Below, in pieces: positions 7,234 to 14,751 of a stretch of 24,360 bases of DNA. The first letter of the stretch is position 1; each line of letters opens with the position of its first letter. The position numbers and the translations under genes are program-made. The DNA is taken from positions 1 through 24,360 of IMG/VR virus record IMGVR_UViG_3300042691_021112; one strand, 5' to 3'. Under the pieces are notes generated by a model. That model saw only the letters and a program-made list of their open reading frames with translations. It searched no databases and was not told the origin of the DNA. This stretch comes from a virus.

Positions 7234-7688
7234 ACAAATTTCAAATAATGTCTAGATTAAAGTCCGATCCTGAATTGATGAAAATTGCTATAGTAGGGAG
7301 CAGGATATACGAAAACAAACGAAAAATACGAGACATGATCTTCAAACTTAAACAAACGTTTGGTGATAAGTTAGAGATTGTATCTGGAGGCGCTGGTGCA
7401 GGCGCAGATAAGTATGCAAAAAAATATGCATTGGAGTTAGGAGTTAAGTATAAAGAATTTAATCCTGCTCATACAGTTAAAAATTTATATTCAGCGATGA
7501 ATGAAAACTATTATAGTAAGCCGTATCATACTTCACAGTTTTTTCATCGCAATGAGTTAATTGCAAAGTATTGTGATAAGATGATTGCTTTTATTGACAG
7601 CACATCAACATCTAAAGGCTCACAGCATGCAGTTAATATGGCACTTAAACATAACAAATCAGTAGTAATTGTAAATGAAAAATCTTAA
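7230..7688 (+). CDS. SLOG-family protein (DUF2493 / YspA-like)
   Basis: A 152-residue Rossmann-like protein. M-K-I-A-I-V-G-S-R around residues 17-25, then I-V-S-G-G-A-G-A-G-A-D near 50-60 and a later H-R-N-E-L-I-A with F-I-D-S-T-S-T-S-K-G-S are the SLOG nucleotide-ligand pocket seen in DUF2493 proteins, DprA and LOG enzymes. SLOG proteins bind nucleotide-derived ligands, sometimes in signalling or anti-phage defence; substrate here is unknown. The ATG at 7230 overlaps the nuclease stop, which supports it over the internal ATG at 7278, although the conserved domain begins only at the latter. The pairing with a nuclease is noted but not explained. Confidence 0.85.
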   Translation: MNKFQIMSRLKSDPELMKIAIVGSRIYENKRKIRDMIFKLKQTFGDKLEIVSGGAGAGADKYAKKYALELGVKYKEFNPAHTVKNLYSAMNENYYSKPYHTSQFFHRNELIAKYCDKMIAFIDSTSTSKGSQHAVNMALKHNKSVVIVNEKS

Positions 7689-7863
7689 ACAGTATTTATT
7701 GTATCACGCTAAATGGCAACTAGGTATAGTTGTATCTTGGCCATGTATGTGGCTAATGCGTGATGTATGGGGCTGGAATAACTTCTGGACCATAATAGGA
7801 TTTCAGTTTGTAGGTGCCTTAATATTTTGGAATATAGATAAATTAATCTTTAAAAGTAAATGA
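7675..7863 (+). CDS. Small two-helix membrane protein (62 aa)
   Basis: Residues about 15-30 (L-G-I-V-V-S-W-P-C-M-W-L-M) and 36-55 (F-W-T-I-I-G-F-Q-F-V-G-A-L-I-F-W) are hydrophobic and tryptophan rich, consistent with two transmembrane helices joined by a short R-D-V-W-G-W-N turn. The N- and C-termini are lysine rich, suggesting both face the cytoplasm. It starts 14 bases inside the end of the SLOG gene and its stop overlaps the next ATG. Function unknown; an inner-membrane partner of the SLOG protein or a superinfection factor are only possibilities. Confidence 0.7.
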   Translation: MKNLKQYLLYHAKWQLGIVVSWPCMWLMRDVWGWNNFWTIIGFQFVGALIFWNIDKLIFKSK

Positions 7864-8009
7864 AAAACGAAACAACTGTATTAGAGCGACCAATCACAGA
7901 AACTAAACCAACGTTTGTATGTGTTGACTGTGGTACTAAGTACTCAATTAAAAATGCATCAACAAAACAAAATGTAAGCAACCCAAAATATTGCAAATAC
8001 TGCTACTAA
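7860..8009 (+). CDS. Tiny zinc-ribbon protein (49 aa)
   Basis: A 49-codon frame whose ATG overlaps the stop of the membrane-protein gene (ATGA). It has C21-V-D-C24-G and C45-K-Y-C48, two CxxC knuckles 20 residues apart, the minimal zinc-ribbon layout, after a disordered N-terminal 18 residues. It ends one residue after the last cysteine. The tight overlap and the intact metal site argue for a real gene. No specific function can be given; such proteins often bind nucleic acid or RNA polymerase. Confidence 0.7.
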   Translation: MKNETTVLERPITETKPTFVCVDCGTKYSIKNASTKQNVSNPKYCKYCY

Positions 8010-8026
8010 AACCGCCGTTTTTCAAT

Positions 8027-8045
8027 AGAATTTCATATTTATTAT
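8027..8045 (+). promoter_or_regulatory. Putative phage promoter, first glycan unit
   Basis: AGAATTTCA followed by TATTTATTAT. The left half matches the element at 312 in seven of nine bases; the right half is the most divergent of the five. It stands in the 55-base gap before the first glycosyltransferase of the island. A 7-base direct repeat TTCAATA flanks it at 8021 and 8052. Confidence 0.4.
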
Positions 8046-8064
8046 AAATTATTCAATAAAGGTT

Positions 8065-9489
8065 ATGACGCAAATACAATTGCCAAAGCTTCGTAAGGTT
8101 GATCCGAACAAGCCAAAGAAAAAGAAAATCCTGTTACTTTCTGATGATTTACGTATGCACTCTGGTATTGCAACAATGTCGCGTGAAATTGTATTACAAA
8201 CTTGTAAAGAGTTTGACTGGGTACAATTAGCAGCGGCTGTACAGCATCCGGATCAAGGTAAAATTTTAGACGTATCTCAAGACATCGTAAATCAAACAGG
8301 AGTAGAAGACGCTTATTTAAAGTTGTATCCATTTAGTGGATACGGTACTCCAGAAGTACTTCGAGAAATTATTAATATGGAAAAACCAGATGCTGTATTG
8401 CACTTCACTGATCCTAGATTTTGGGGTTGGTTGTATGGAATGGAGCATGAATTGAGACAGTTAATGCCTCTTTTCTATTACACTATCTGGGATGACGTTC
8501 CATATCCTCGATGGAATAAACCATTTTACGAGTCTTGTGACTTGTTAATGTGTATTTCCAAACAAACGTATAATATTGTTAAGCAGGTACTTAAAAATAC
8601 TAAACATGAAGATTGGCAAACAACATATGTACCTCATGGTATAAATGAAAATTCATTTTATCCAATTGACGAGTCTCATCCTGAATGGAATGATCTTCAA
8701 GCTTTCCGTAAAGATTTAGTTGGAGATAGTATTGATTTTATTACATTCTATAACGCTCGTAATATTCGTAGAAAACACACTTCAGATTTAATTTTAGGAT
8801 ATAAAGAGTTTTGCGATAAATTGCCTAAAGAAAAAGCAGATAAGTGTTTGTTGTTAATGCATACGGAGCAAGTAGATGACAATGGAACTGACTTACCAGC
8901 TGTTATTAAAGAGCTGTGCCCTTATAACGTTAAATTTACTAGCAATCGTATTATAACAACTAAAGAATTAAATTACCTGTATAATATATCAGACGTAACT
9001 GCTAATATAGCTTCTAATGAAGGATTTGGATTAGGTACTGCAGAGTCTGTTATGGCAGGTACTCCTATAGTAGTTAATGTTACCGGTGGTATGCAAGATC
9101 AGTGTGGGTTTAAAAACGATGAAGGCAATTATTTAACTGAATATGATTATAATGACGAATTTCAAACTAATTCAGTTAGACGTTATACTCGCCATGGCGA
9201 ATGGGTCGAACCTGTATTCCCGGCAGTAAGAACACTTCAAGGGTCTCCTCCCACTCCGTATATATTTGACGACATTGCAGATTACAGAGATTGTGCAGAG
9301 GCACTTAAAACTTGGTATGACAGAGATCGAAATGAAAGAAAGCGTAGGGGTAAAGTTGGAAGAGAATGGATGCTTTCAAAAGAAACAGGATTGAGTGCAG
9401 AGTCAATGGGCGAGCGTTTTATTAAAGATATGAACACAGCCTTTGCTAATTGGACTCCAAGAGTTAAAGTTGAATTGATTAAAATATAA
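8065..9489 (+). CDS. GT-B glycosyltransferase (GT4-like) with N-terminal LPxLRK motif
   Basis: A 474-residue retaining GT-B enzyme. The N-terminal 20 residues carry L6-P-K-L-R-K-V12 and a lysine run ahead of the first Rossmann strand (K-I-L-L-L-S-D-D), so this part is an add-on. The C-terminal domain has E319-G-F-G-L-G-T-A-E327, the E-x7-E nucleotide-sugar motif of GT4 enzymes, then M-A-G-T-P-I-V-V-N. It would transfer a sugar from a nucleotide donor in the cytoplasm; donor and acceptor are not readable. It is the first gene of the glycan island, with three bases to the next glycosyltransferase, which has the same short motif at its C-terminus. A weak AAAGG before the ATG is one of very few Shine-Dalgarno-like sequences in the window. 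Confidence 0.9.
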   Translation: MTQIQLPKLRKVDPNKPKKKKILLLSDDLRMHSGIATMSREIVLQTCKEFDWVQLAAAVQHPDQGKILDVSQDIVNQTGVEDAYLKLYPFSGYGTPEVLREIINMEKPDAVLHFTDPRFWGWLYGMEHELRQLMPLFYYTIWDDVPYPRWNKPFYESCDLLMCISKQTYNIVKQVLKNTKHEDWQTTYVPHGINENSFYPIDESHPEWNDLQAFRKDLVGDSIDFITFYNARNIRRKHTSDLILGYKEFCDKLPKEKADKCLLLMHTEQVDDNGTDLPAVIKELCPYNVKFTSNRIITTKELNYLYNISDVTANIASNEGFGLGTAESVMAGTPIVVNVTGGMQDQCGFKNDEGNYLTEYDYNDEFQTNSVRRYTRHGEWVEPVFPAVRTLQGSPPTPYIFDDIADYRDCAEALKTWYDRDRNERKRRGKVGREWMLSKETGLSAESMGERFIKDMNTAFANWTPRVKVELIKI

Positions 9490-9492
9490 GTT

Positions 9493-10848
9493 ATGAGTAA
9501 ACCAGTATTGGTATTTCAAGCTCCTATCGCTACTCGTAGTGGATATGGAGAGCGTAGTAGAGATTTAGTAAGAGCATTAATAGCTACTGATAAATATGAT
9601 ATTAAAATTGTGTCAACTCGATGGGGTGATACTCCTATGAATGCATTGACTAATGAAGATCAAGACATCATTAGTAGAATGTTAATGGGCCCTATGAATC
9701 AACAGCCTGATGTGTATATGCAAGTTACAGTTCCTAATGAGTTTCAAAAAATAGGAAAACTCAATATAGGAGTTACTGCTGGTATTGAAACTACATTATG
9801 CAGTCCAGAATGGATTGAAGGCATGAATAGAATGGATTTAGTTTTAGTTTCATCAGTGCACGCTAAGTCAGTATTTGAAGCTACATCGTATGAAAAACGA
9901 GACTCAAACACTAACCAAATAGTTGGCCATTTAAAATGTGAAAAACCTATAGAAGTTCTTTTTGAAGGATTGAATTTAGACATATTTGACAAAAATATTC
10001 CAGCTAGTTCAGATACTATATCAGATTTAATGTCTCAAGTTAAAGAAGACTTTGCATTTTTGTTTGTAGGTCATTGGTTGCCTGGTCAGTTTGGCGAAGA
10101 TAGAAAAAATGTAGCGTTAACGATTAAATTGTTTTTAGAGTCGTTTAAAAATAAAACCAACGCGCCTGCATTAATACTTAAAACTTCAGGAGGTAAACCT
10201 AGCATCGTTGATAGAGACGCACTTCAAAATAAGATTGATATCATTAAAAATACGGTAGACACAAAAGTATTGCCTAATATATACATAGTGCATGGAGATT
10301 TGACTGACGCTGAAATGAATGATTTATATAATCATCCTAAAGTAAAGGTGCATGTGTCACTAACTAAAGGAGAAGGATTTGGAAGACCTTTATTAGAAGC
10401 AGCTGTTACAGGTAAACCTATTTTAGTGTCTAATTGGTCAGGGCATCTAGACTTTTTAGATAAAGACACTAGTTGGTTATTGCCAGGTACGCTAACTAAT
10501 GTGCATCCTTCAGCAGCTTGGGATAAAGTTATTTTAACTGAATCACAATGGTGGTCTGTAGAGCAAGGTTATGCCATCGGAATAATGCGTGATATATTTA
10601 AGAATTATAAGAACTACTTAGAAAAATCACGTAAGACTACTAAGCACATTAAAGATAATTTTTCTCTAGCTAAAATGCAAGAAAAAGTTGAAGAATTAAT
10701 TACTCCATGGATTAATAAAATTCCAAAACAAGTGCAATTGCAGTTGCCTAAATTAAAGAAAGTTGGCAGTGAAGAACCTAAAAAAATTGAGCTTCCTAAT
10801 TTAAAGAAAATTGAATTACCTCAACTTAAAAAAGTAGAAGATGCCTAA
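9493..10848 (+). CDS. GT-B glycosyltransferase (GT4-like) with triple C-terminal LPxLKK repeat
   Basis: A 451-residue GT-B protein. The N-terminal A-P-I-A-T-R-S-G-Y-G-E-R-S-R-D-L-V resembles the acceptor-side glycine loop of GT4 enzymes; the donor domain has G-E294-G-F-G-R-P-L-L-E302 (E-x7-E) and T-G-K-P-I-L-V-S. After residue 410 the fold ends and a tail follows with L418-P-K-L-K-K-V, L434-P-N-L-K-K-I and L442-P-Q-L-K-K-V. The same motif opens the preceding protein, which suggests that the two enzymes dock to a common partner or to each other. The last eight bases overlap the next gene. Confidence 0.9.
   Translation: MSKPVLVFQAPIATRSGYGERSRDLVRALIATDKYDIKIVSTRWGDTPMNALTNEDQDIISRMLMGPMNQQPDVYMQVTVPNEFQKIGKLNIGVTAGIETTLCSPEWIEGMNRMDLVLVSSVHAKSVFEATSYEKRDSNTNQIVGHLKCEKPIEVLFEGLNLDIFDKNIPASSDTISDLMSQVKEDFAFLFVGHWLPGQFGEDRKNVALTIKLFLESFKNKTNAPALILKTSGGKPSIVDRDALQNKIDIIKNTVDTKVLPNIYIVHGDLTDAEMNDLYNHPKVKVHVSLTKGEGFGRPLLEAAVTGKPILVSNWSGHLDFLDKDTSWLLPGTLTNVHPSAAWDKVILTESQWWSVEQGYAIGIMRDIFKNYKNYLEKSRKTTKHIKDNFSLAKMQEKVEELITPWINKIPKQVQLQLPKLKKVGSEEPKKIELPNLKKIELPQLKKVEDA
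10744..10836 (+). repeat. Three in-frame repeats encoding L-P-x-L-K-K-[VI]
   Basis: Copies at 10744-10764, 10792-10812 and 10816-10836, with a fourth, related copy at 8080-8100 in the preceding gene (L-P-K-L-R-K-V). Codon choice differs among copies (TTGCCTAAATTAAAG, CTTCCTAATTTAAAG, TTACCTCAACTTAAA), so the peptide rather than the DNA is being conserved. Confidence 0.75.
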
Positions 10849-11467
10849 TATTAGCTACGCTATAATGACTCATAATGAAGGGGAGTGTATTGAAAAATTA
10901 CTTTCCTTCATTATAGAGAATAAACAAGACAATGATGAAATTGTAGTAATAGACGACTACTCTACAGATCCAGTTACTAAAGCTATTCTAGAAGAGCATG
11001 AGTCTATGAATCATATAAAATTGTTTAAGCGAGAGCTTAACAAAGACTTTGCTGCGCAGAAAAACTTTATGACTGAAAAATGTACCAATGAATGGATATT
11101 TAACATTGATGCAGATGAGATGCCAGATGCTGCTTTGATTGATATACTGCCAGAGATAATTTCAATTAACAAAAGCGTTGATTGTATTGCAGTTCCTAGA
11201 GCAAACATTGTTAATGGAATTACTAATGAGCATATACAAAAATGGGGCTGGAGTAAAGATAGTAAAAATCGTATTAATTGGCCTGATTATCAGCTTCGTA
11301 TATATAAACGAAATCCTAAAATTAAATGGATAGGAGCTGTACATGAAAGACCTTCTGGATGGGATATTATATCTAGTATACCTGCCGATGAAGAGGACTT
11401 ATGCTTACATCATGTAAAAGACATTTCAAAACAAGAATTGCAAAATGAATTTTATGGAACAATCTAA
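10841..11467 (+). CDS. GT2-family glycosyltransferase (WaaE-like)
   Basis: A 208-residue GT-A enzyme. Landmarks: I-S-Y-A-I-M-T-H-N-E-G-E at the N-terminus, V-V-I-D-D-Y-S-T-D near 35-43 and the metal-binding D-A-D-E in I-D90-A-D-E-M. A later basic Y-Q-L-R-I-Y-K-R, then W-I-G-A-V-H-E-R-P, is the pattern of WaaE/KdtX-type GT2 enzymes, which add sugar to lipopolysaccharide core; this gives a family resemblance, not a proven acceptor. It is shorter than usual (about 250). The ATG is eight bases inside the previous gene and the end overlaps the next gene by 23 or 14 bases. Confidence 0.88.
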   Translation: MPNISYAIMTHNEGECIEKLLSFIIENKQDNDEIVVIDDYSTDPVTKAILEEHESMNHIKLFKRELNKDFAAQKNFMTEKCTNEWIFNIDADEMPDAALIDILPEIISINKSVDCIAVPRANIVNGITNEHIQKWGWSKDSKNRINWPDYQLRIYKRNPKIKWIGAVHERPSGWDIISSIPADEEDLCLHHVKDISKQELQNEFYGTI

Positions 11468-12323
11468 TCCAATAACTTTTTGCATTTCTACTTATAACAA
11501 TCTTCCATATCTTCAATTAGCTATTGAATCTGTTAGGAGGAACAGTCATTTTAAAAATGCTCCATTTATTATTCATGCAGAAAATTGTAATGATGGAACT
11601 AATGAGTGGCTATTTGAAAATAAAGATAAGTATAATTTAACTTTACTTATTGAGCCTAAAACTATTGAAGTGAGAGGAATTGGAGGGGGAATGAACGTGT
11701 GCGCTGATCATGTTGAAACGGAATATATAATGTTTCTACATTCAGACTTTTATGTAACTAAAAATTGGGACATTGAATTATTAAAGGTTCATGAAAGGTA
11801 TCCTAATGAAAAATTATGGGCTAACTCGTATCGAATCGAACCAAATATGTTTAATTCTCCGCCTCGTCATGGCACAACATTGGTTCCTTTAGAAATATTC
11901 GGGGCGTTTCATTATGATTTTAAAGCTAATGAATTTGAAGAATGGGTCGAAGAATTTAAAGTAATGAATCAATCTTACGAAGTACCTAAAGGAGAAGGAG
12001 TTTCAGGTTTAGTTAAAAAATCAGTCTGGGATGAAGTAGGAGGTAATGATCCTAGATTTGCTCCAACTAGTTGGGATGATATGGATTTATTTTTGCGTAT
12101 GCTATATCATGATGTACGATTTGTACTGCCAGCTAGTTCAGTTGTATGGCACTTCGGCGCTAGAGGGAGTCATCGATTAGAAGAGAACGGTGGCCAAACA
12201 TCAGCTCGGCAAAAAGAAGCTGAACAAAGAAATAAAAGAAAATGGTTAGATAAATGGAAAGAGATGCCTATATTCGATGAATATGATATGATACAAAAAT
12301 TTAAAATACCCCAAGGAATATGA
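11445..12323 (+). CDS. GT2-family glycosyltransferase
   Basis: A protein of 292 residues from the ATG at 11445, or 289 from the ATG at 11454 (M-E-Q-S-N-P); the second gives a smaller overlap with the preceding stop and is equally likely. GT-A landmarks: I-S-T-Y-N-N-L-P-Y-L, N-C-N-D-G-T, and H-S-D at 99-101 as the metal site. The stretch G-N-D-P-R-F-A-P-T-S-W-D-D-M-D-L-F followed by V-W-H-F-G-A-R-G-S-H-R closely matches the protein at 22709 (G-H-D-P-L-F-A-P ... V-Y-H-L-T-C-R-G-H-R), so these two are paralogues. Sugar and acceptor unknown. Confidence 0.88.
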   Translation: MNFMEQSNPITFCISTYNNLPYLQLAIESVRRNSHFKNAPFIIHAENCNDGTNEWLFENKDKYNLTLLIEPKTIEVRGIGGGMNVCADHVETEYIMFLHSDFYVTKNWDIELLKVHERYPNEKLWANSYRIEPNMFNSPPRHGTTLVPLEIFGAFHYDFKANEFEEWVEEFKVMNQSYEVPKGEGVSGLVKKSVWDEVGGNDPRFAPTSWDDMDLFLRMLYHDVRFVLPASSVVWHFGARGSHRLEENGGQTSARQKEAEQRNKRKWLDKWKEMPIFDEYDMIQKFKIPQGI

Positions 12324-13264
12324 AAGTAGTTGGATTTCACAGCAATCAATTAGGAGTACGTGGTACAGAAGTCGCTTTATATGATTATGCATTATATAAT
12401 GAATTAGTATTAGGCAATAAGTCGTATATTGTTTCATCAAAAAACAACAATTTATTTGCGTTAGATAAATTTCAAAAAAGATTTGAAGTATTTTTATACG
12501 ATTCGTTTGACGAATTAGAATTATTCGTTCAGCAAAAAAATATAGAGTATATGTATTATATTAAATCTGGAGAATATGACGGTAAAGTACTTAAATCATG
12601 TAAAAATTTAAACCACGTAGTGTTTCAAAATAATCAGCCACATGGCGATAAATACGTTTTTATAGCTCAATGGCTATCACAAAAAATGACACATGATAAT
12701 GAAAATTATGTACCGCATATTTTACATTTGCCTGAGGTTAAAGAAAATTACAGAGACTTTTTAAATATTCCAGAAAACGCTATTGTTTTTGGTCGTCATG
12801 GCGGTTATGACGAGTTTGATTATGAATGGATATATCCTGTTATAGAACGAATAGCTCAAGAAAATAGTAATATATATTTTGTGTTTTTAAATACAAAACC
12901 GTTTTGTAAACAATTACCTAATATTATTCATTTAGAAGCTACATATGATTTAGAAATAAAAACTGCATTCATAAATACATGCGATGCATTATTACATGCT
13001 CGAAGACGCGGAGAAATATTTAGCTTAACTATAGGAGAATTTTTACATCAAGACAAAGCCGTAATATCATGCCCTCAGGGGTATGACGAAGGCCATGTTG
13101 TAATGCTAAAAGATAAAGGTATTTGGTACAATAACGATACTGAACTATATAACGTTTTAAAGTCATTTAATCCGAAATATCCTATAGGTTATTGGAAGTC
13201 ATTAGTCGAAGAATATTCCCCGGAAAATGTAATGCACAGATTTGATCAACTTTTTTTAAAATAA
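12320..13264 (+). CDS. GT-B glycosyltransferase (GT4-like)
   Basis: A 314-residue protein. The N-terminus reads L-G-V-R-G-T-E-V-A-L-Y-D-Y-A, the glycine loop and helix common to GT4 proteins that begin 'GGTE'. Residue E232 in R-R-G-E-I-F-S-L-T-I-G-E240-F gives the E-x7-E donor motif. It is shorter than typical GT4 proteins (350-400), with a compact N-domain. It overlaps the previous stop as ATGA, so it is translationally coupled. The gene is conspicuously AT-rich. Donor and acceptor cannot be read. Confidence 0.8.
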   Translation: MKVVGFHSNQLGVRGTEVALYDYALYNELVLGNKSYIVSSKNNNLFALDKFQKRFEVFLYDSFDELELFVQQKNIEYMYYIKSGEYDGKVLKSCKNLNHVVFQNNQPHGDKYVFIAQWLSQKMTHDNENYVPHILHLPEVKENYRDFLNIPENAIVFGRHGGYDEFDYEWIYPVIERIAQENSNIYFVFLNTKPFCKQLPNIIHLEATYDLEIKTAFINTCDALLHARRRGEIFSLTIGEFLHQDKAVISCPQGYDEGHVVMLKDKGIWYNNDTELYNVLKSFNPKYPIGYWKSLVEEYSPENVMHRFDQLFLK

Positions 13265-13281
13265 ACTAAATAAACTAACCT

Positions 13282-13827
13282 ATGGAATTTAATAAAGAAT
13301 TAATTAATAAAATTGACTTAACTGAATTAGGCGCTTACGTAAACAATGTCGAACATCGTGGATACTTTTTAGATCACGCGGGACGAGAGCATTATAAACT
13401 ATTAGCCTATATCAGTACAACTTATAACGGTAAAAAACTAATTGATATTGGAACTAATAGAGGATGCTCGTCATTGGCACTTTCATACAATACTAAGAAT
13501 ACTGTAGAGTCATTTGATTTGTATGAATTGAAAGAATTATCTTATTTGCCTGGCAACATTAACTATACAATTGATAATATTTTATCTGGAAAATATGAAA
13601 ATATAATTAACGAGTCTCCATTTATTATGTTAGATACGTATCATGATGGCATATTTGAACGTGAATTTTATTCATATCTACAATTAATAAACTGGAAAGG
13701 CATGTTACTACTAGATGATATTTTATTAAACGATCCTATGAAAGAATTTTGGAATGATATTACAGAGGAGAAGTATGATATAACTAACGTAGGACATGCA
13801 ACAGGAACCGGGATTGTATTATTCTAA
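13282..13827 (+). CDS. Class I SAM-dependent methyltransferase (Methyltransf_24-like)
   Basis: A 181-residue protein with motif I L-I-D55-I-G-T-N-R-G61, an acidic residue ending strand 2 (F-D79-L-Y), and a later D-T-Y-H-D-G with Y-L-Q-L-I-N-W-K-G-M-L-L-L-D-D-I, the pattern of the family that includes small-molecule and sugar methyltransferases and cephalosporin hydroxylase-like proteins. Position between glycosyltransferases suggests O-methylation of a sugar in the product. The methyltransferase at 18109 shares fold but not close sequence. One base separates it from the next ATG at 13829. Confidence 0.75.
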   Translation: MEFNKELINKIDLTELGAYVNNVEHRGYFLDHAGREHYKLLAYISTTYNGKKLIDIGTNRGCSSLALSYNTKNTVESFDLYELKELSYLPGNINYTIDNILSGKYENIINESPFIMLDTYHDGIFEREFYSYLQLINWKGMLLLDDILLNDPMKEFWNDITEEKYDITNVGHATGTGIVLF

Positions 13828-13828
13828 A

Positions 13829-14704
13829 ATGAAAGTACTATTTATATCTAGTAATGAGCTGCCAGATTTTCAAAATGATATGATATTTCATGGTCTGCGC
13901 TCTTTACTCGGTGCCGATTGTGTTGATGTTAATCATATGTGGTATATGTATTCCGATACGATGAAACAGTATTGGAATACTAAAGTACCAAACAACGGAA
14001 AAAGTTATGGAAATGGATTTACGTTATACGGTCTTCTCGATAATATAGATATTGACAGGACTAATATTAGTGAAAAGATTAAAAATAAATATTATGATAA
14101 GATAGTCTATGGTTCTATTAATAGATGTCAAGACTATTTTAATGAAGTATTAGATAGTTACGAACGAAATAATATTATTATAATTGATGGAGAAGATAAT
14201 ACTAATATCAATCTAAATTATTTTGGTAAAGGAATTTACTTTAAACGAGAGCTGATACATGACTGTATACCTGGCAAACTTCAGCCTATAAATTTTTGTA
14301 TACCAGCTGAATTAATTTTAAACACAGTTCCAGATAAAATTAAAGACTATGCAAGTATAATACCAGGAGACCTGTCTACGTATATTTATGATAACCAAAT
14401 CGATTATTATACAGACTATCAAAATTCGTACTATGGAGTAACAATAAAAAAAGGAGGGTGGGATTGTCTAAGACATTACGAAATTTTAATGAATGGATGT
14501 ATACCATATTTTCCGGGGTTAGAAAATTGTCCAAAGAATACAATGACATTATTTCCAAAAGATTTAATACAGCAGAGCAATCAAACAGTTATAGATACAG
14601 GATTGCCTGACAATTATACACATCAAGTTATTCAGTTGTTAGAATATACTAAAAAATATTTAACTACTACATATACAGCAAAGATTATTTTAAGTGAAAA
14701 ATAA
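13829..14704 (+). CDS. GT-B-like / exostosin-like glycosyltransferase
   Basis: Read from the ATG at 13829 (M-K-V-L-F-I-S-S-N-E-L-P-D-F-Q), one base after the preceding stop; the upstream in-frame ATG at 13796 lies inside the methyltransferase gene and adds 11 residues that break the start of the first strand. The protein is 291 residues. N-D-M-I-F-H-G-L-R-S-L-L-G near the N-terminus and G-G-W-D-C-L-R-H-Y-E-I-L-M-N-G-C-I-P-Y-F-P near 209-229 resemble proteins annotated as exostosin-like or family 1 glycosyltransferases in large viruses and bacteria. The second segment is the donor-binding helix. Acceptor unknown. Confidence 0.7.
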   Translation: MKVLFISSNELPDFQNDMIFHGLRSLLGADCVDVNHMWYMYSDTMKQYWNTKVPNNGKSYGNGFTLYGLLDNIDIDRTNISEKIKNKYYDKIVYGSINRCQDYFNEVLDSYERNNIIIIDGEDNTNINLNYFGKGIYFKRELIHDCIPGKLQPINFCIPAELILNTVPDKIKDYASIIPGDLSTYIYDNQIDYYTDYQNSYYGVTIKKGGWDCLRHYEILMNGCIPYFPGLENCPKNTMTLFPKDLIQQSNQTVIDTGLPDNYTHQVIQLLEYTKKYLTTTYTAKIILSEK

Positions 14705-14720
14705 ATTAGTATATATCAAA

Positions 14721-14739
14721 AGAATACATTATATTAAAT
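14721..14739 (+). promoter_or_regulatory. Putative phage promoter, second glycan unit
   Basis: AGAATACAT followed by TATATTAAAT, in the 47-base gap after 14704. TATATTAAA ends 13 bases before the ATG at 14752, the same spacing as at 3254. It would start a transcript that runs to about 23890. Confidence 0.55.
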
Positions 14740-14751
14740 TAAAATGAAAGT

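Noticed and set aside
8010-8026. Possible terminator after the zinc-ribbon gene (AACCGCCGTTTTTC)
   Set aside because: There is a short T-run but no complementary arm to form a stem, so a terminator cannot be supported.
13796-13828. Upstream ATG for the exostosin-like gene
   Set aside because: It lies inside the methyltransferase gene; the ATG at 13829 directly precedes the first strand of the fold and follows the stop by one base.
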